64,000 bases of DNA from Halichondria panicea (Eukaryota; Porifera; Demospongiae; Suberitida; Halichondriidae), in NCBI RefSeq assembly GCF_963675165.1, contig NC_087387.1, positions 2,407,501 to 2,471,500 of the forward strand. The letters are read 5' to 3'. The notes under the pieces were generated by a model. The model searched no databases and was not told the DNA's origin. It was given only the letters and a program-made list of their open reading frames with translations. The translations under genes were made by a program, and so were the position numbers. Of the stretch, positions 22,801-32,900 are shown one piece after another (positions within the stretch are counted from its first letter, which is position 1; the number at the start of each line of letters is the position of its first letter).

Positions 22801-24705
22801 GGAGAGGGGCATGTGTGAACCAGTTGAACGGAAACTAAGAGTGCTTAAACATACCTACATGTATACGTAACACTAGAAACAACCCAAAAAATCAAAATTC
22901 AGTACAAACATCAGGGAGCATCTCTTACCCGTATTCTGTTGACTGCCCCGCTGTGTTGAATCATAACTGTTTCCAGGACAGGCTCGTCATCTTCCAGCTC
23001 GTCTTCACTGTCACCTGAATGTCATTGTGACTATCATATGATATTGACATGGATATGGACTCACTTTCGGTTTGCTTGTCTGTCCTAGTCAACTGAGACA
23101 TCTTCAACAGAATGACAAAGTTCTGCTTCTTGGACTCAGCCTTATGTGTGATGAACAGTATGCATGTAGCTCTTCCATTATAATTATCAAGCACACAAGC
23201 GCTACAGAAAGCTAGTTGCAAAAGAAGCAATTGTTGGCAAATTTGAATTTAGCCCTATAGTTTCTAGTTAACTTTCTATAATAGATGACATGCAGGGATG
23301 TGCTCACACTGGTCGGTATACTAACCTAGAAGGAGGCTTGACCTTAATTAACTAATTAAGATCACTGATTAATTTTCTTGTTTCTTCCTAGTTAGTAGAC
23401 ATACTTCTAGCCTGCTTGCCGCAGAGCACTGACTGTCAGTGCAGTGACCCTACCCAGAGTGGGGCTCATAGTAACAATCTCCAAACACTTTTAGCCTATT
23501 TTTCAGGGGTGGTAATTTGCCAATTTTGCCGGCTTGGTCTCGAGGCTAGCACCAGAGCACTGATTTGTATCTTTGGGCAAATGAAAAGTAGCGTTTTAAG
23601 GGCAGATTGGTATGGTGATTAGTTGCAAACACTTGGTCCTGCATGGTTCCAGCCACTTTGGTACATGTACTATAAACCACCAAAGACAATAATCTCTATT
23701 AGACAAAAAATAACCACCTCGTTAGGCCTATAATTAACAGTTCACTGAATGTGTGTGTTGATTGGATGGAAAATAACCACGTCCCACTTTAAAAATTCTG
23801 GGCACATCACAAGACATGACTTATTTATTACTGCACCTGTGTCCCCGCCACAAGGTAGGCAGTCATGGGGTAGCTGCTTCTGTTGTCCCCTAAGGAGTCA
23901 CGGAGGATGTCAAAACTGAGACACGGGGAACCAGTCTGAGCCTATAGGAGGAAGTGTGCGCGTGTAGAGAGGGGGTTATTGTGAAGGAGTTGTGCATGTT
24001 GTGTGTGCAGATTTATAAGGATAACTCGCTAAGATAATTATTGGTTGACTATTATAGGCCTGTTCCAATTCAATTACTAGTTTAGCATAGCTATGACCAT
24101 GCACTTCCAGAGCAGTCACTCATCAGTCGATCGGCTATAAGTTAATTTACACCAAAATTAATAATCATTAACATTTTATATTTCGATTTAACAACAAAGG
24201 CTATTCTTTGTACTGTGCATGCGCAGTAGGTGACCTTTGACCCAACATGCTAACTCTAAAACACAGTCGGTCGAAAATAAATAAGTGATGTTAAACTAGT
24301 AATTGGATTGGAGAGGCCTTATCGGATGTTATTGTGTATGTTCGTATAAACTCACAGCATGGTACATGTGGTATGCAGAGCTATCATGAACAAGCTCCTC
24401 CCCCTCCTCCAGCGGCTTCCCGGGTAAGTATACCTCCTCAGCAGTATCAGTAGCACCAGACTCAACAGCGTCACCACCCTCATTGTCCATTTCTATGGTT
24501 TCCATTTCATCCCCTGCAGATATGTGTACAAAAAATGGCACACCTAAAGTTGAGGTCTACAAAAAGTATTTATATTGGAATACCTGTATGTACCTGATTG
24601 CTCTACATTCTGCTCTTCTTCATCCATGTTGACTTTTATGATCTTCGCTTCTTCGACTTCCAAACGTCCACGTGTCTTCCTTTGGGGTAAAGTGTTATTA
24701 TTCAT
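16818..24705 (-). CDS. GRWD1: Glutamate-rich WD-repeat protein GRWD1 (ribosome biogenesis)
   Basis: Ten exons on the minus strand: 24705-24594, 24513-24356, 23941-23837, 23140-23065, 23014-22929, 22785-22612, 22404-22222, 22130-21934, 21697-21592, 17012-16818; 463 residues (human about 446). Diagnostic segments are [32 protein letters not shown], an acidic stretch [13 protein letters not shown] repeats such as [12 protein letters not shown], and the C-terminus [13 protein letters not shown]. The family (yeast Rrb1) is a nucleolar chaperone for ribosomal protein L3 in 60S assembly; the human protein also acts in chromatin. The last intron is 4.6 kb and full of repeats, while the others are short. 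Transcription starts back to back with ZNF593. Confidence 0.93.
17160..17430. repeat. Dispersed AGTATGGCTACTCGTGC repeat, copy 1
   Basis: Lies in the last GRWD1 intron. It contains CAGTAATTGCATG, ATAACGGCCGTGGCC, AATAGTATGGCTACTCGTGC and GCAATGGCAAGGATACTAAT. A related copy with the blocks in rearranged and inverted order is at about 56637-56950. Non-coding. Confidence 0.7.
17431..18318. mobile_element. Inverted-repeat element in the GRWD1 intron
   Basis: ATAGATAGTAGAGGAAAGGG followed by ATTGGAAACAGG at the left is matched in inverse at the right (CCTGCGTTTCCAATCCCC, then TTCCTCTACTATCTATAT). The arms are about 33 bases and the element about 890 bp. No reading frame resembling a transposase is seen. 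Confidence 0.7.
18386..18726. mobile_element. Hairpin MITE with ~33-bp arms
   Basis: GGTCTGACCAGGATCACATG then ACAGAAGGAGCGTC at the left; the right end GACACTCCTTCTGTCATGTG then CTCCTGGTCTGAC is its inverse. About 340 bp, non-coding, in the last GRWD1 intron. Confidence 0.75.
18930..19505. mobile_element. pogo/Tigger-like MITE, copy 3, split by another element
   Basis: Begins AGTAGACTCTCGCTATTCCGG (the first base of the CAG end is changed) and follows copies 1 and 2 until it is interrupted at about 18981-19203, then resumes with CGGCCATTAATTTTGG. The right end is degraded (CGCGGCTATTTCCACCTCG) and lacks the terminal repeat. The most diverged of the three copies. Confidence 0.75.
18981..19203. 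mobile_element. Nested AGGAGTGTATGAAGA element
   Basis: Inserted in MITE copy 3. Its ends are AGGAGTGTATGAAGAAGAG and, inverted, CTCTTCATACACTCCT. Its interior (GGACTGAATCCGTCACTAAC, GTGGGCTGGAGG, CACTTAAGATGCGG) recurs in reverse orientation at about 46040-46205 and 46769-46835, where the same element is itself interrupted. A tiny relative (AGGAGTGTATATCTTCATACACTCCT) is at about 43860-43886. Confidence 0.7.
19520..19672. repeat. Dispersed repeat related in inverse to 45690-45845
   Basis: GGCTATCCATGCTGTAAACG, ACATCCAGGTAAG, CTGACTCACA, ACAAACAGACAAACAACAAA and GACTTGGGTAATA occur in the opposite order and orientation at about 45690-45845. Non-coding. Confidence 0.7.
19768..20695. mobile_element. 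Inverted-repeat element ending in TTATAACCAGGGTGTCAT
   Basis: Left end TTATAACCAGGGTGTCAT and right end ATGACACCCTGATAA are inverse. A second inverted pair lies inside (GCAGGGATGAAAATAA near 19978 and TTATTTTCATCCCTGC near 20558), suggesting a smaller element nested within a larger one. About 930 bp in the GRWD1 intron; no credible protein. Confidence 0.65.
20803..21215 (+). repeat. Dispersed ~400-bp repeat, copy A
   Basis: Blocks such as GCGAATGCGCAAGCAGGTAT, GTGTGTCTGTCTGTGTAGA, TTTGCAAAATAACGCT, GTTCTCGAG, TGCTACTCTACTTA and TGGTCGATTATTACCCACTC recur in the same order at 33448-33830 in a PLC intron. It could be a fragment of a longer element; no coding region is recognisable. Confidence 0.7.
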
Positions 24706-24778
24706 TGTTCGACCTTTTCCATTTAAAGTTTCAGACCACGTGGGATTATAGTAGAAGTAAAATCTGACAAAAGAAGAG
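24706..24778. promoter_or_regulatory. Bidirectional promoter between GRWD1 and ZNF593
   Basis: Only 73 bp separate the two divergent start codons, so both core promoters and 5' untranslated leaders must share or overlap this space. No TATA box is obvious; CACGTGGGA-like sequence occurs around 24738-24746. Both families work in 60S ribosomal subunit production, which makes shared control plausible. Confidence 0.7.
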
Positions 24779-26078
24779 ATGGGTCGCTACAGAAGGAAGA
24801 GAATGCACAAGAACATCAAGGACATCAAAAAGAAGTACAAAACCAAGAGAAGAACCAAAGTGAGTGGTCACACCACCATGAACCATTATTCAGTCACTCA
24901 GACTCAATATTTGTATCTAGGGTTGGTCACCATGTACATAGATAGTTAAGTTACAAAATGCGTTGTGCAGTGCAGTGGGTTATGATGGTCAGGTGGCATA
25001 ATTACGGGGAAATTTGGCAATTTGGCAAATCAAGGTATTACGCACCTATCAATGCAAAGCCCCACTACCCCCCTCCCGGAACAAGGGGGGGCTTTGTAGG
25101 AGCTTTGTTAGCCCTGGGGGTGGGAACTTTGTAAAGTCAGTATATCATAGCTGTTTGTCTGTATACTAAAGTATTGCAATAATTATTGTGTTTAACTGTC
25201 ATGCCCTGGGGTTTTTTAGGGGTTTGTCAAATAAAATAGCCCCGGGGGAGAGTCCTTTGCACCTCATAATTGACAAAGCCCCCCCCCCCCCTGTTCCGGG
25301 AGGGGGGTAGTGGGGCTTTGCATTGATAGGTGCATTATAGGGTCGACAAAATTAATGTTTGACCTTGATATTCAGTCTCAGTATATCACACGAGATCAAT
25401 TACCTTGACTGCGTGTGAAACTGATATTTTCATCTCCACTCTTTATAGGACGTTGATCAGATCCATGATGACCTTCGGCCTGTTGTGGCCCCAGATCTGC
25501 TCCGTCAAGTAGTGGACCATGACCTCCCAGGCTCTGCCCAACACTACTGCATCACATGCGCGTACGTACACGTTTTGTATAACTGAATATCATCTCTAGG
25601 ATTTATTATAACGATATTAATCTATTGTTGTAATTATTATTTTTGTGCCATCCTTACAGACGCTACTTTATTGATGAGTCAGCGCTGAAGGTTCACTTCA
25701 AAAGCAAGCCACACAAGAGGAGGTATGTCATCTTGTAAAAGAGAAGTGTGTCAACCCTCTAACATCCTTAACACATTTTAGTGCAATACTGCATGTCTAT
25801 AAGGTAAAGCATCGCTTTTAATGTGAAAGTCATAAGACTATTGTATAAAATATGAAATCTCGCTCCCATACTCTCAATTCTTTGCCCCCCCCCCCCCCCC
25901 CCCTCCTAGACTACATGCCCTCAAGGAGCCGGTGTACACACAGAGAGAGGCTGAGATGGCAGCTGGCATGGGGAACTACATAATCAAACGCCCTGAGGTG
26001 GGTCTGTTCGACTCTATCATGACTGAAGTAAACTCAGACAAAGCTAGCGAGAAACTGAAAGAACTGTCGTTATCTTAA
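24779..26078 (+). CDS. ZNF593: ZNF593/Bud20-type zinc-finger protein (60S biogenesis)
   Basis: Four exons: 24779-24859, 25449-25561, 25660-25722, 25910-26078; 141 residues, the usual family size. The basic N-terminus (MGRYRRKRMHKN) is followed by DLPGSAQHYC and one U1-type C2H2 finger with Cys in CITC and His in KVHFKSKPH, then AAGMGNYI. Yeast Bud20 travels with and promotes export of pre-60S particles; human ZNF593 is its orthologue. Intron 1 contains a MITE, and a run of about 20 C sits just before the exon 4 acceptor. It converges on the RA-domain gene, whose stop is 169 bp beyond this stop. Confidence 0.92.
25036..25338. mobile_element. G/C-tract hairpin MITE, copy 2
   Basis: Lies in ZNF593 intron 1. 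The arms of about 48 bases are almost perfect inverses: ACGCACCTATCAATGCAAAG then CCCCACTACCCCCCTCCCGG, against CCGGGAGGGGGGTAGTGGGG then CTTTGCATTGATAGGTGCAT. The family is shared with 2512-2818. The single strand should form a very stable hairpin. Confidence 0.85.
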
Positions 26079-26219
26079 TCAGTACTTTTTATGTGTATAG
26101 TAATACTGTTTGTTGATGGCATATCAGTTTGTTGATGGCACATGGTTTAAATGTGAAGTGTACATGTAAAAACTATATATATGGCATAAAAATGTATTGT
26201 GACTGTTAATTAGTGGTAT

Positions 26220-26225
26220 AATAAA
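26220..26225 (+). terminator. AATAAA poly(A) signal of ZNF593
   Basis: AATAAA about 140 bases after the ZNF593 stop, only 23 bases before the stop codon of the convergent RA-domain gene. Confidence 0.65.
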
Positions 26226-26247
26226 TTTTGTGATTTGTATATGGTTA

Positions 26248-29200
26248 TTACAAGTCTGATAGCCAACTTTTAGTTCTTCTTTGTTCTCTCTGTTGACTAA
26301 ATTTCCACATTTCTCTTCTTCCCTCTGACGATACTCGTTCTCTAAAGTCTGTCGTTGTAACACCTCCTAATGAGGAGTTAACTGTTCCCTCTCGAAGATT
26401 GCCGGCCGATTTACTTTCTACCAACACTGTCACCGGTCGGTAGTTGCTCTGGAATGTGTACAGCACCTCATCATCACTCGAATGTGCTTCTTCGATGTCT
26501 ATTATCTCTGCGGAATTGGTCACGTGATCTGACAGCTCTGTCATACGATTTACAGTGGCATTCATATCAGATTTCGATACCGATGCCAGGCTAGAATTAC
26601 TAGTTTTTCGAGAGTAACTTCGGAGATAGGTTGAGTCAAGACCGGTTGCTTGGATACTCCCGATAGAGGACCCCCTGTGCCTTCCTTGAGGACGTACTTC
26701 AAATACTCCATCCGAGTCTGTTCTACTGTGGATAACATGTAGTGGCACGGACAATGAGTGATCGCTGCTGTAAGAACTTTGTCTTGATCTACGATCTCTC
26801 AACGCATCAAGATCTGTTGCGATTTCACTGCCAATGGAGTGTGTGGAGCCGTGAGATAGAGTGGTACTGTTGCTTCCTATGCGAGTTAGTTTTGGTAGGC
26901 TATCTCCTCCTGAAAGGCGTAGGTTGCTAGTAGAGTGTCTTTGTCGAATTGCCTGAGCAGCTCTTTGTACTAAGTGGTCGCGAAAGGATGGAATCATTTC
27001 GCTACCTTCTTGCATGTGTAGCTGGAGATGGTCTCGTCTTACATGGAACGTGTGATGCCGTTTTAGTTTTAATTTTGGTGTTCTTTGTTCTTCGGAAGTC
27101 TTTTTTCTCTGTGGGGGTGATGATAGCTGAAATACTTTTTTCTCGGATTGAGGTCTCAATTGGTTTTCCAAGATATCATTGAGTGTGTCTGTCATGTCCA
27201 TAGCTGTGTTGTAGAGTGTGTTTCTAGAAAATGAGGGGTAGAGACTTGCACTGCAGTGATAGCGAGGGTAGACCACACATGTACTAGCAAATCTTACGTT
27301 CGAAAGGGTGTGTGTAGTTTTATACAATGGAGTTGATAATTGTTTCATGTTTGGCGCAGCATATGCTCCGTCCGCTTCTTCAAAACTTAGTTTAGGCCTT
27401 GAATTGTCATCTATGACCAATTTGTTTGTCGGTTTTGGAGTGAATATGAACTCTGGGAACCTCTTTTTAGCCGACTCCATTGGTGAGCAGATCAGTGGCC
27501 TCATAACTAGATCCTTTCCTCTCAATCTTTTGTTATTCGACTTGGGAGAATTTGTTCTTTGCTCTCCCTCTAATACTACTTTGTGCATGACTCCTAGCAT
27601 TCCCTGACTAACTGATTGCTGCATGAGTCTGCTCACATCTACCGTCGATGGACCCTCAACGTTATTGTGGTTATTGTTGTTTTCCAACTTAAGACTTTTG
27701 TTGGTTACTGGACCTTCCACATCGCTGCTGTTTAAGATTCGAGTATTCTGCTTTGCTGTAAAGAACATCTCATCAGCACTCAACTCTGAGGGACTGATAG
27801 ACAGTAGGAACGGGTCCATGCGTAGGTCTGTGGAGGGTGGTAATGGACCGTCAAAAAAAGAGGACTTGGAGTTGTATGTGTTAGGACTTGTGGGGGTACT
27901 TGGGACATCAATGTCGACCACTCCAGTGAATCCATTGTCTAAGAATTCCTGACTGGGGGACATTATCATGGCTGCAAAAAGATGACAGAAAAAAGTTTTG
28001 TGACTCATTTCATTGTCTTACATCATAGTGTTAGAGAAATACAATATCAGCAAAGATATCCTCCTACGTTCTTAAGTGCATATTATAGCTATATGGGACT
28101 TCCACTATTGAGTTTGTATTGTAAACGGATAGCTTGCATTGTTTGTTTATGTTGTGCATTGAGTATGTAGCAATCAACCATGTTATTACACACCAGTGTC
28201 ATACCTTGCATGGGATTTTCCTGAAACACATCATCAATGAGCGTTTCTTTTCTGCAGAGAGTGAAGGAGCATTTTGTCCCATCGTCCCATCGTGATTGGA
28301 TGTCATACACTCGATCGCTGTTCTCTAACAATCGTGAATAGCTCCCCTGATCACTCTCCTTTACCTACATGCATGTACGTAATTATACGTATATACACAT
28401 ACACGTAAACATACACGTATAAGTGAAATTATATACAGTTACCCCATGCACCATCCCCCACTCCTTCTCCCCGTCTTTATTTCATCAATATCACATGACT
28501 TAGAGCAATGCAGTATTGATTACAATATTGCGTTTAATTTTCGCTGTTTTCGAGGTTTAGCAATCCTTGCTATCCATGGACGCAATGTTATACCGCATAT
28601 AGAGCGCGGCATTATTTTATTCAACAAAATGTTTTTAGAGGCAAACGTTAAGTGCCCTGAAAATTTCGCGCTACATACATAATTATACGGTAAAACAATT
28701 ATATGTTGAGGAGACCATGGGAGTCGATTCAGGTTACTTAATACATTATAATACAAGAAACAGAACAAGAACTCTATAATTAACTGTTATCTGCTCCTGG
28801 TATATATACATGTAATGTGAACCGGAGCAAGTGACCTCCCGTTAAAACTTTATTGTACCTCAGTCAAATAGAAGTCACTAGGGTTTTGATCATCGGACTT
28901 GGCGTACTTGCCAACCAGTTTCACCACTACCTCAAATACTGTGGTGTACTTGGTAATAGGGAGAGTCTTGTAATAGATCTGGCGATTGAGAACCGTCGAA
29001 ACCACACGTACAAACTCCCCTTTCCGTTCATCAAAATAGCCATGCTGCATGAATGGTCACACAATTAGTGTAGGTCGTCATGAATTATAATGGTAGCATA
29101 TCACATGCAAGACAATTGAAATTATAACTTTACAGATTTTTACCATCGTCTCTTGATTAGATGCAGTAGCTGTAGCAGTGCCTTCTGCAGTATGGCTGCT

Positions 29201-29640
29201 TGTGAGTTGAGAGCTGGGTTGATTGCGTTTCTTTTTCTTTGAGCGTAGAAACCCTATAAATGACCTCCTACCAGACCGCGATACCTCTTCAGTGTCTGGG
29301 CCAGTACTGGACCTGTAGCTGCCTGTCAGACTACCAGACCTCTGGAAGCTGGTTAGAGAGTGGGTGGGGGTGAGAGGAGGTGCGATTTGTGGTGGCTTGG
29401 CAGCAAATGCCCTCGCAGATGTGTAAGAGTGTCTTCTCTTCTGTATACAGTATAGCCGATGAGTGAATCAGTTCATTTTATAGCTTAGACTGCAATAACT
29501 AGTACCAGCTATATAGAGTTTAAGCTTGCAGCTATGATTTTTCTAGTATACATGTAGCTAGTTGCATCTACTACATGTAGAACTGAATTGCTCACCTTTT
29601 TTCTCTCAAATTTGAACCCTTGTTTTTCCAAAGAAGCCAT
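26248..29640 (-). CDS. Ras-association (RA) domain protein, otherwise unrecognised
   Basis: Five exons on the minus strand: 29640-29596, 29440-29144, 29044-28859, 28364-28205, 27971-26248; 803 residues. A basic, Ser-rich start (MASLEKQGFKFERKK) is followed at about 125-225 by a fold matching an RA domain: YYKTLPITKYTTVFEVVVKL, DFYLTEVQ, SDRVYDIQSRW and CSFTLCRKE, the usual strand-helix pattern of a ubiquitin-like Ras/Rap-binding module. The remaining ~570 residues are low in hydrophobics, rich in Ser/Thr/Pro/Arg and probably disordered, with no second domain I can name. A Ras- or Rap-family effector or adaptor role is inferred from the RA domain alone. It is divergent from PLC-delta, 316 bp between starts. 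Confidence 0.7.
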
Positions 29641-29956
29641 CCTGCTGCAAGCTCACAACTTCAGGTACTAGATCTATAGCTGCTAAGTTTCATTGGCATA
29701 TTAAAATGGCACAGGAGTCGATTGTCATGTCCAGCTCTCAGCTAGCTGCTACGCCCCCTCGCTGACAGACACTGTGGTCCAGACACACCCCTACTCCCCC
29801 ACACTGTTTGGAGGCGACAAAAATCAACAAAACATTTGGGTAGGGCAACATTCCTGTGGGTTTTTTGCTCTGCAAGGCTTCTGTACTTTCACCCTTTTTT
29901 CATTGAGGAGAAGCTGTCTTTTGTACGACAACTTAACTGCAACGTGTTTAGCAATC
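29641..29956. promoter_or_regulatory. Divergent promoter region of the RA-domain and PLC genes
   Basis: A 316-bp gap between two outward start codons, presumably containing both promoters. It has no repeat that I recognise. The PLC start context CAATCATGGCG is good. Confidence 0.5.
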
Positions 29957-32900
29957 ATGGCGGATAGCGAGCAACCTACTGACAACTGGGTATTGGTGGA
30001 CGACCCAGAGAAACCAGCTGCAGAAGAGTAAGTTAAAACTGAAGCTTAGGCCTAATTGCACAATGAATGTATGAAACTATGTCAACACTATAAATTAGCT
30101 AGCCACATGCATGTATGTACGTACATAGTTAAAGCATGTATTACTTGTAGCAAATTACTAGTATAGTAGCATGCATACAGCTACAGTATTAAACAACCAT
30201 AATTAAGTGACTAACGAGATTGTCTAGTTCTGCTGTATCAATCCCATGCTATGCTTGCATTTCAATTCGAAGGCAAACAGTTACAAGACTCAATGCTGCA
30301 AAAGCGCATATCATAATTACTAGAAAGTTCGAATATAAAAACCTTTGCGAAGGAGCAGAAAATTTGACACTAATTTTTGGCGTTCTGGCAAGGATCGTGA
30401 TGTCATACAAGTACTGGTGTAGGGTAGGCTTTTGCAATTTTATTTTTGCGAAGCGATGAACACAAGTAAAATTATAATGCTCACAAAGCATTCCAGTAAT
30501 ATGGCACTGTAATATAATCATGGATTGCTGGCGTGTGTAGTTTGGTCATGAATGATCTCAGCACCTTCTTAAAAACTTGTGCAATCTAACGGACAATACG
30601 TTTGGGTCACCTTTTGCTATAAGGAACAGCATACAACGTGCCAAATGTATGTCATGCCACTTGCATGCGTTATCAGTGGACTGATCTATATTTGGGGTGT
30701 CTTGTCCGTACTAAAAATAGTTGGTGAGGCACAGCTACCCACAGTGTTGCACACAATGCAATTGTATTGTCGTCTAATTGTATTGTTAGTTGGGATAATG
30801 CATAAGGGTACATTTCCTGGGAGTTGCATATATAGCATAATGTACATTTATATAATACGGTGGCGTTGATGTTTGGCCTAAATTGAAAGTAGATAATCGT
30901 TTATCTGAAATCTTGTGTTGTTGTTGTTGTTAATGATCTAATACTGCATGGTTTTACACGTATGTTCTGTCTCCGCACACTCTAGGTCCCCTGCTGAATC
31001 TGCCCCTGCAGAACCAGAGCAGCCAGCAGAACCGGAACCCGAACCAGAAACAGAGCCACAACCTGAACCCGAAGCAGAGCCTGAGCCTCAACCCGAAGCA
31101 GAGCCTGAGCCTCAACCCGAAGCAGAACCTGAGTCTCAACCTGAAGCAGAGCCTGAGCCTCAACCCGAAGCAGAGCCTGAGCCTCAACCCGAACCAGAGC
31201 CTGAGCCACAATCCGAACCTGAACCTGTTGAGCCGGAACCCAAAGCAGAACCTGAGCCCGAGCCAGTTGAAGATAAGCCTGCAGATCCTGAACCAGCTCC
31301 TGTGGAATCAGAGCCTGAGAAACCAGTAGAGCCAGAACCTGAGGCTGAACCACAACCTAAAGTGACTGAAGATAAACCAGCTGAGCCTGAACAAGAACCA
31401 GAGCCCCAATCAGAACCAGCTGAGGACAAACCAGCCGAAGACAAGCCAGCTGAGGACAAGCCAGCTGAAGACAAGCCAGCTGAAGAAACTGAAGTGACAA
31501 TTGAGGTGGAGATTGGCGGAGGTTCTGAAGAGAAAGAAGTTGAAGTGCTTCCTGAGCCTGGAGACGAAATACACTGTACGTTCCCCCTTCCAACACACTC
31601 ACACATGCACACACATGCACACACATGCATTTTTACATGTAACTGCACCTCATTTTAATCCTGGTGTTAGCTACTAGCAATGAATATACTGATTATATGC
31701 CGCTTCCTTGGTAACCATATCAGTAGTGTTAAAGCAATAGAGAAGTGTAAAAAGGTCAATTTGTAAAGACATGTAAAGATTGAACAAGCAGAAGCAGCAA
31801 TGGCTACCCATTCTGACAATCCAAGCACATGTAATTTATATTTTATGATGCATGTGTACTAGTCACACTGTATGCTCTAACAGTTACACCCCTTACAAGT
31901 TCTAACCTGCATGTGCCATCATGTCCATGCATGCACATGTACTTATGTGTATACATGCATGTAGTTCATTAGCTAGCACCTTTGCAAATGTGCCCTGTTG
32001 CTACATGTATAACTATCCAATCCAGTACTGTGTGGACCTCCGATGTGCCTGTTTCTAACTATGTGTATGCTCCCCATTATACAGATGGCTCCTACATTCG
32101 TCTGTGTCAGGTTGGATCGGACATGACCAAGGTCAAGAAGAGCAAGGGGTTCCCTCGCCAGTACAAGCTTGAGAAAGACCTCCTCTCTATTGTCTGGGAC
32201 TCCAAACACAAGGCACTTAGCAAGGCAAAGAGTAAGTCTGTCCCCTAGTGAATGCATGTCTTATATATGCTTTGTTGGTTACTCGAAGTTTGCATTTCAG
32301 GCATGATAATTATTGATGCTTTTCCGGGCTTGATGGTGTGTGTTTTGCGGGCGTGGTTATCTGTTGATGTCATATAAAGGGGCCGTACGCATATTTTACA
32401 GTACATAATATACTTTATAGACACTGCTTAGGAAGTTTCTACATGATATAGAAGCCCTGAAGGACTGGTTGTAGAATCCCCAATGTACATTAGTAATATT
32501 TGTCGGTATTTGTCTACTCATCTATAATTATATTACATGATTTTCCAATATACAGTAGAAGTGTTACTTGAAGATGGTTTTCTGCAGCTATGAAAGCTGT
32601 TAATTGCCAAATTTCTAAGTGGTTAGCAAGCTTATAATAATTATGCTAGTCCTTCAATAGGTATCCCCATAATTATACCACATTATTTTATTGTGCCTTA
32701 ATTTCTGGCCGTGAAAGTTATCACATGCCACACAAACGATGTTTGTATGTCCTCATGCTATTGGTAGCAGCACAGTGCACTGCTGATATGATGCATCCAG
32801 AGGAGGTACGACACTTGATTAGGCTTGGTCACGTGCAAAATTCCACAGTAAAGCCATTGTTGCATGTGACTAATTAACTCAATTTTAGCCTAATCGAGGT

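Noticed and set aside
26742..27952. Plus-strand open frames opposite the RA-domain gene
   Set aside because: Hydrophobic shadow frames; the minus-strand frame is 573 codons long, spliced in phase to the RA exons.
30954..31648. Long antisense open frames through the PLC exon 2 repeats
   Set aside because: They are the reverse reading of Glu/Pro and KPAED coding repeats, low in complexity, and the sense frame fits splice sites and the PH domain that follows.
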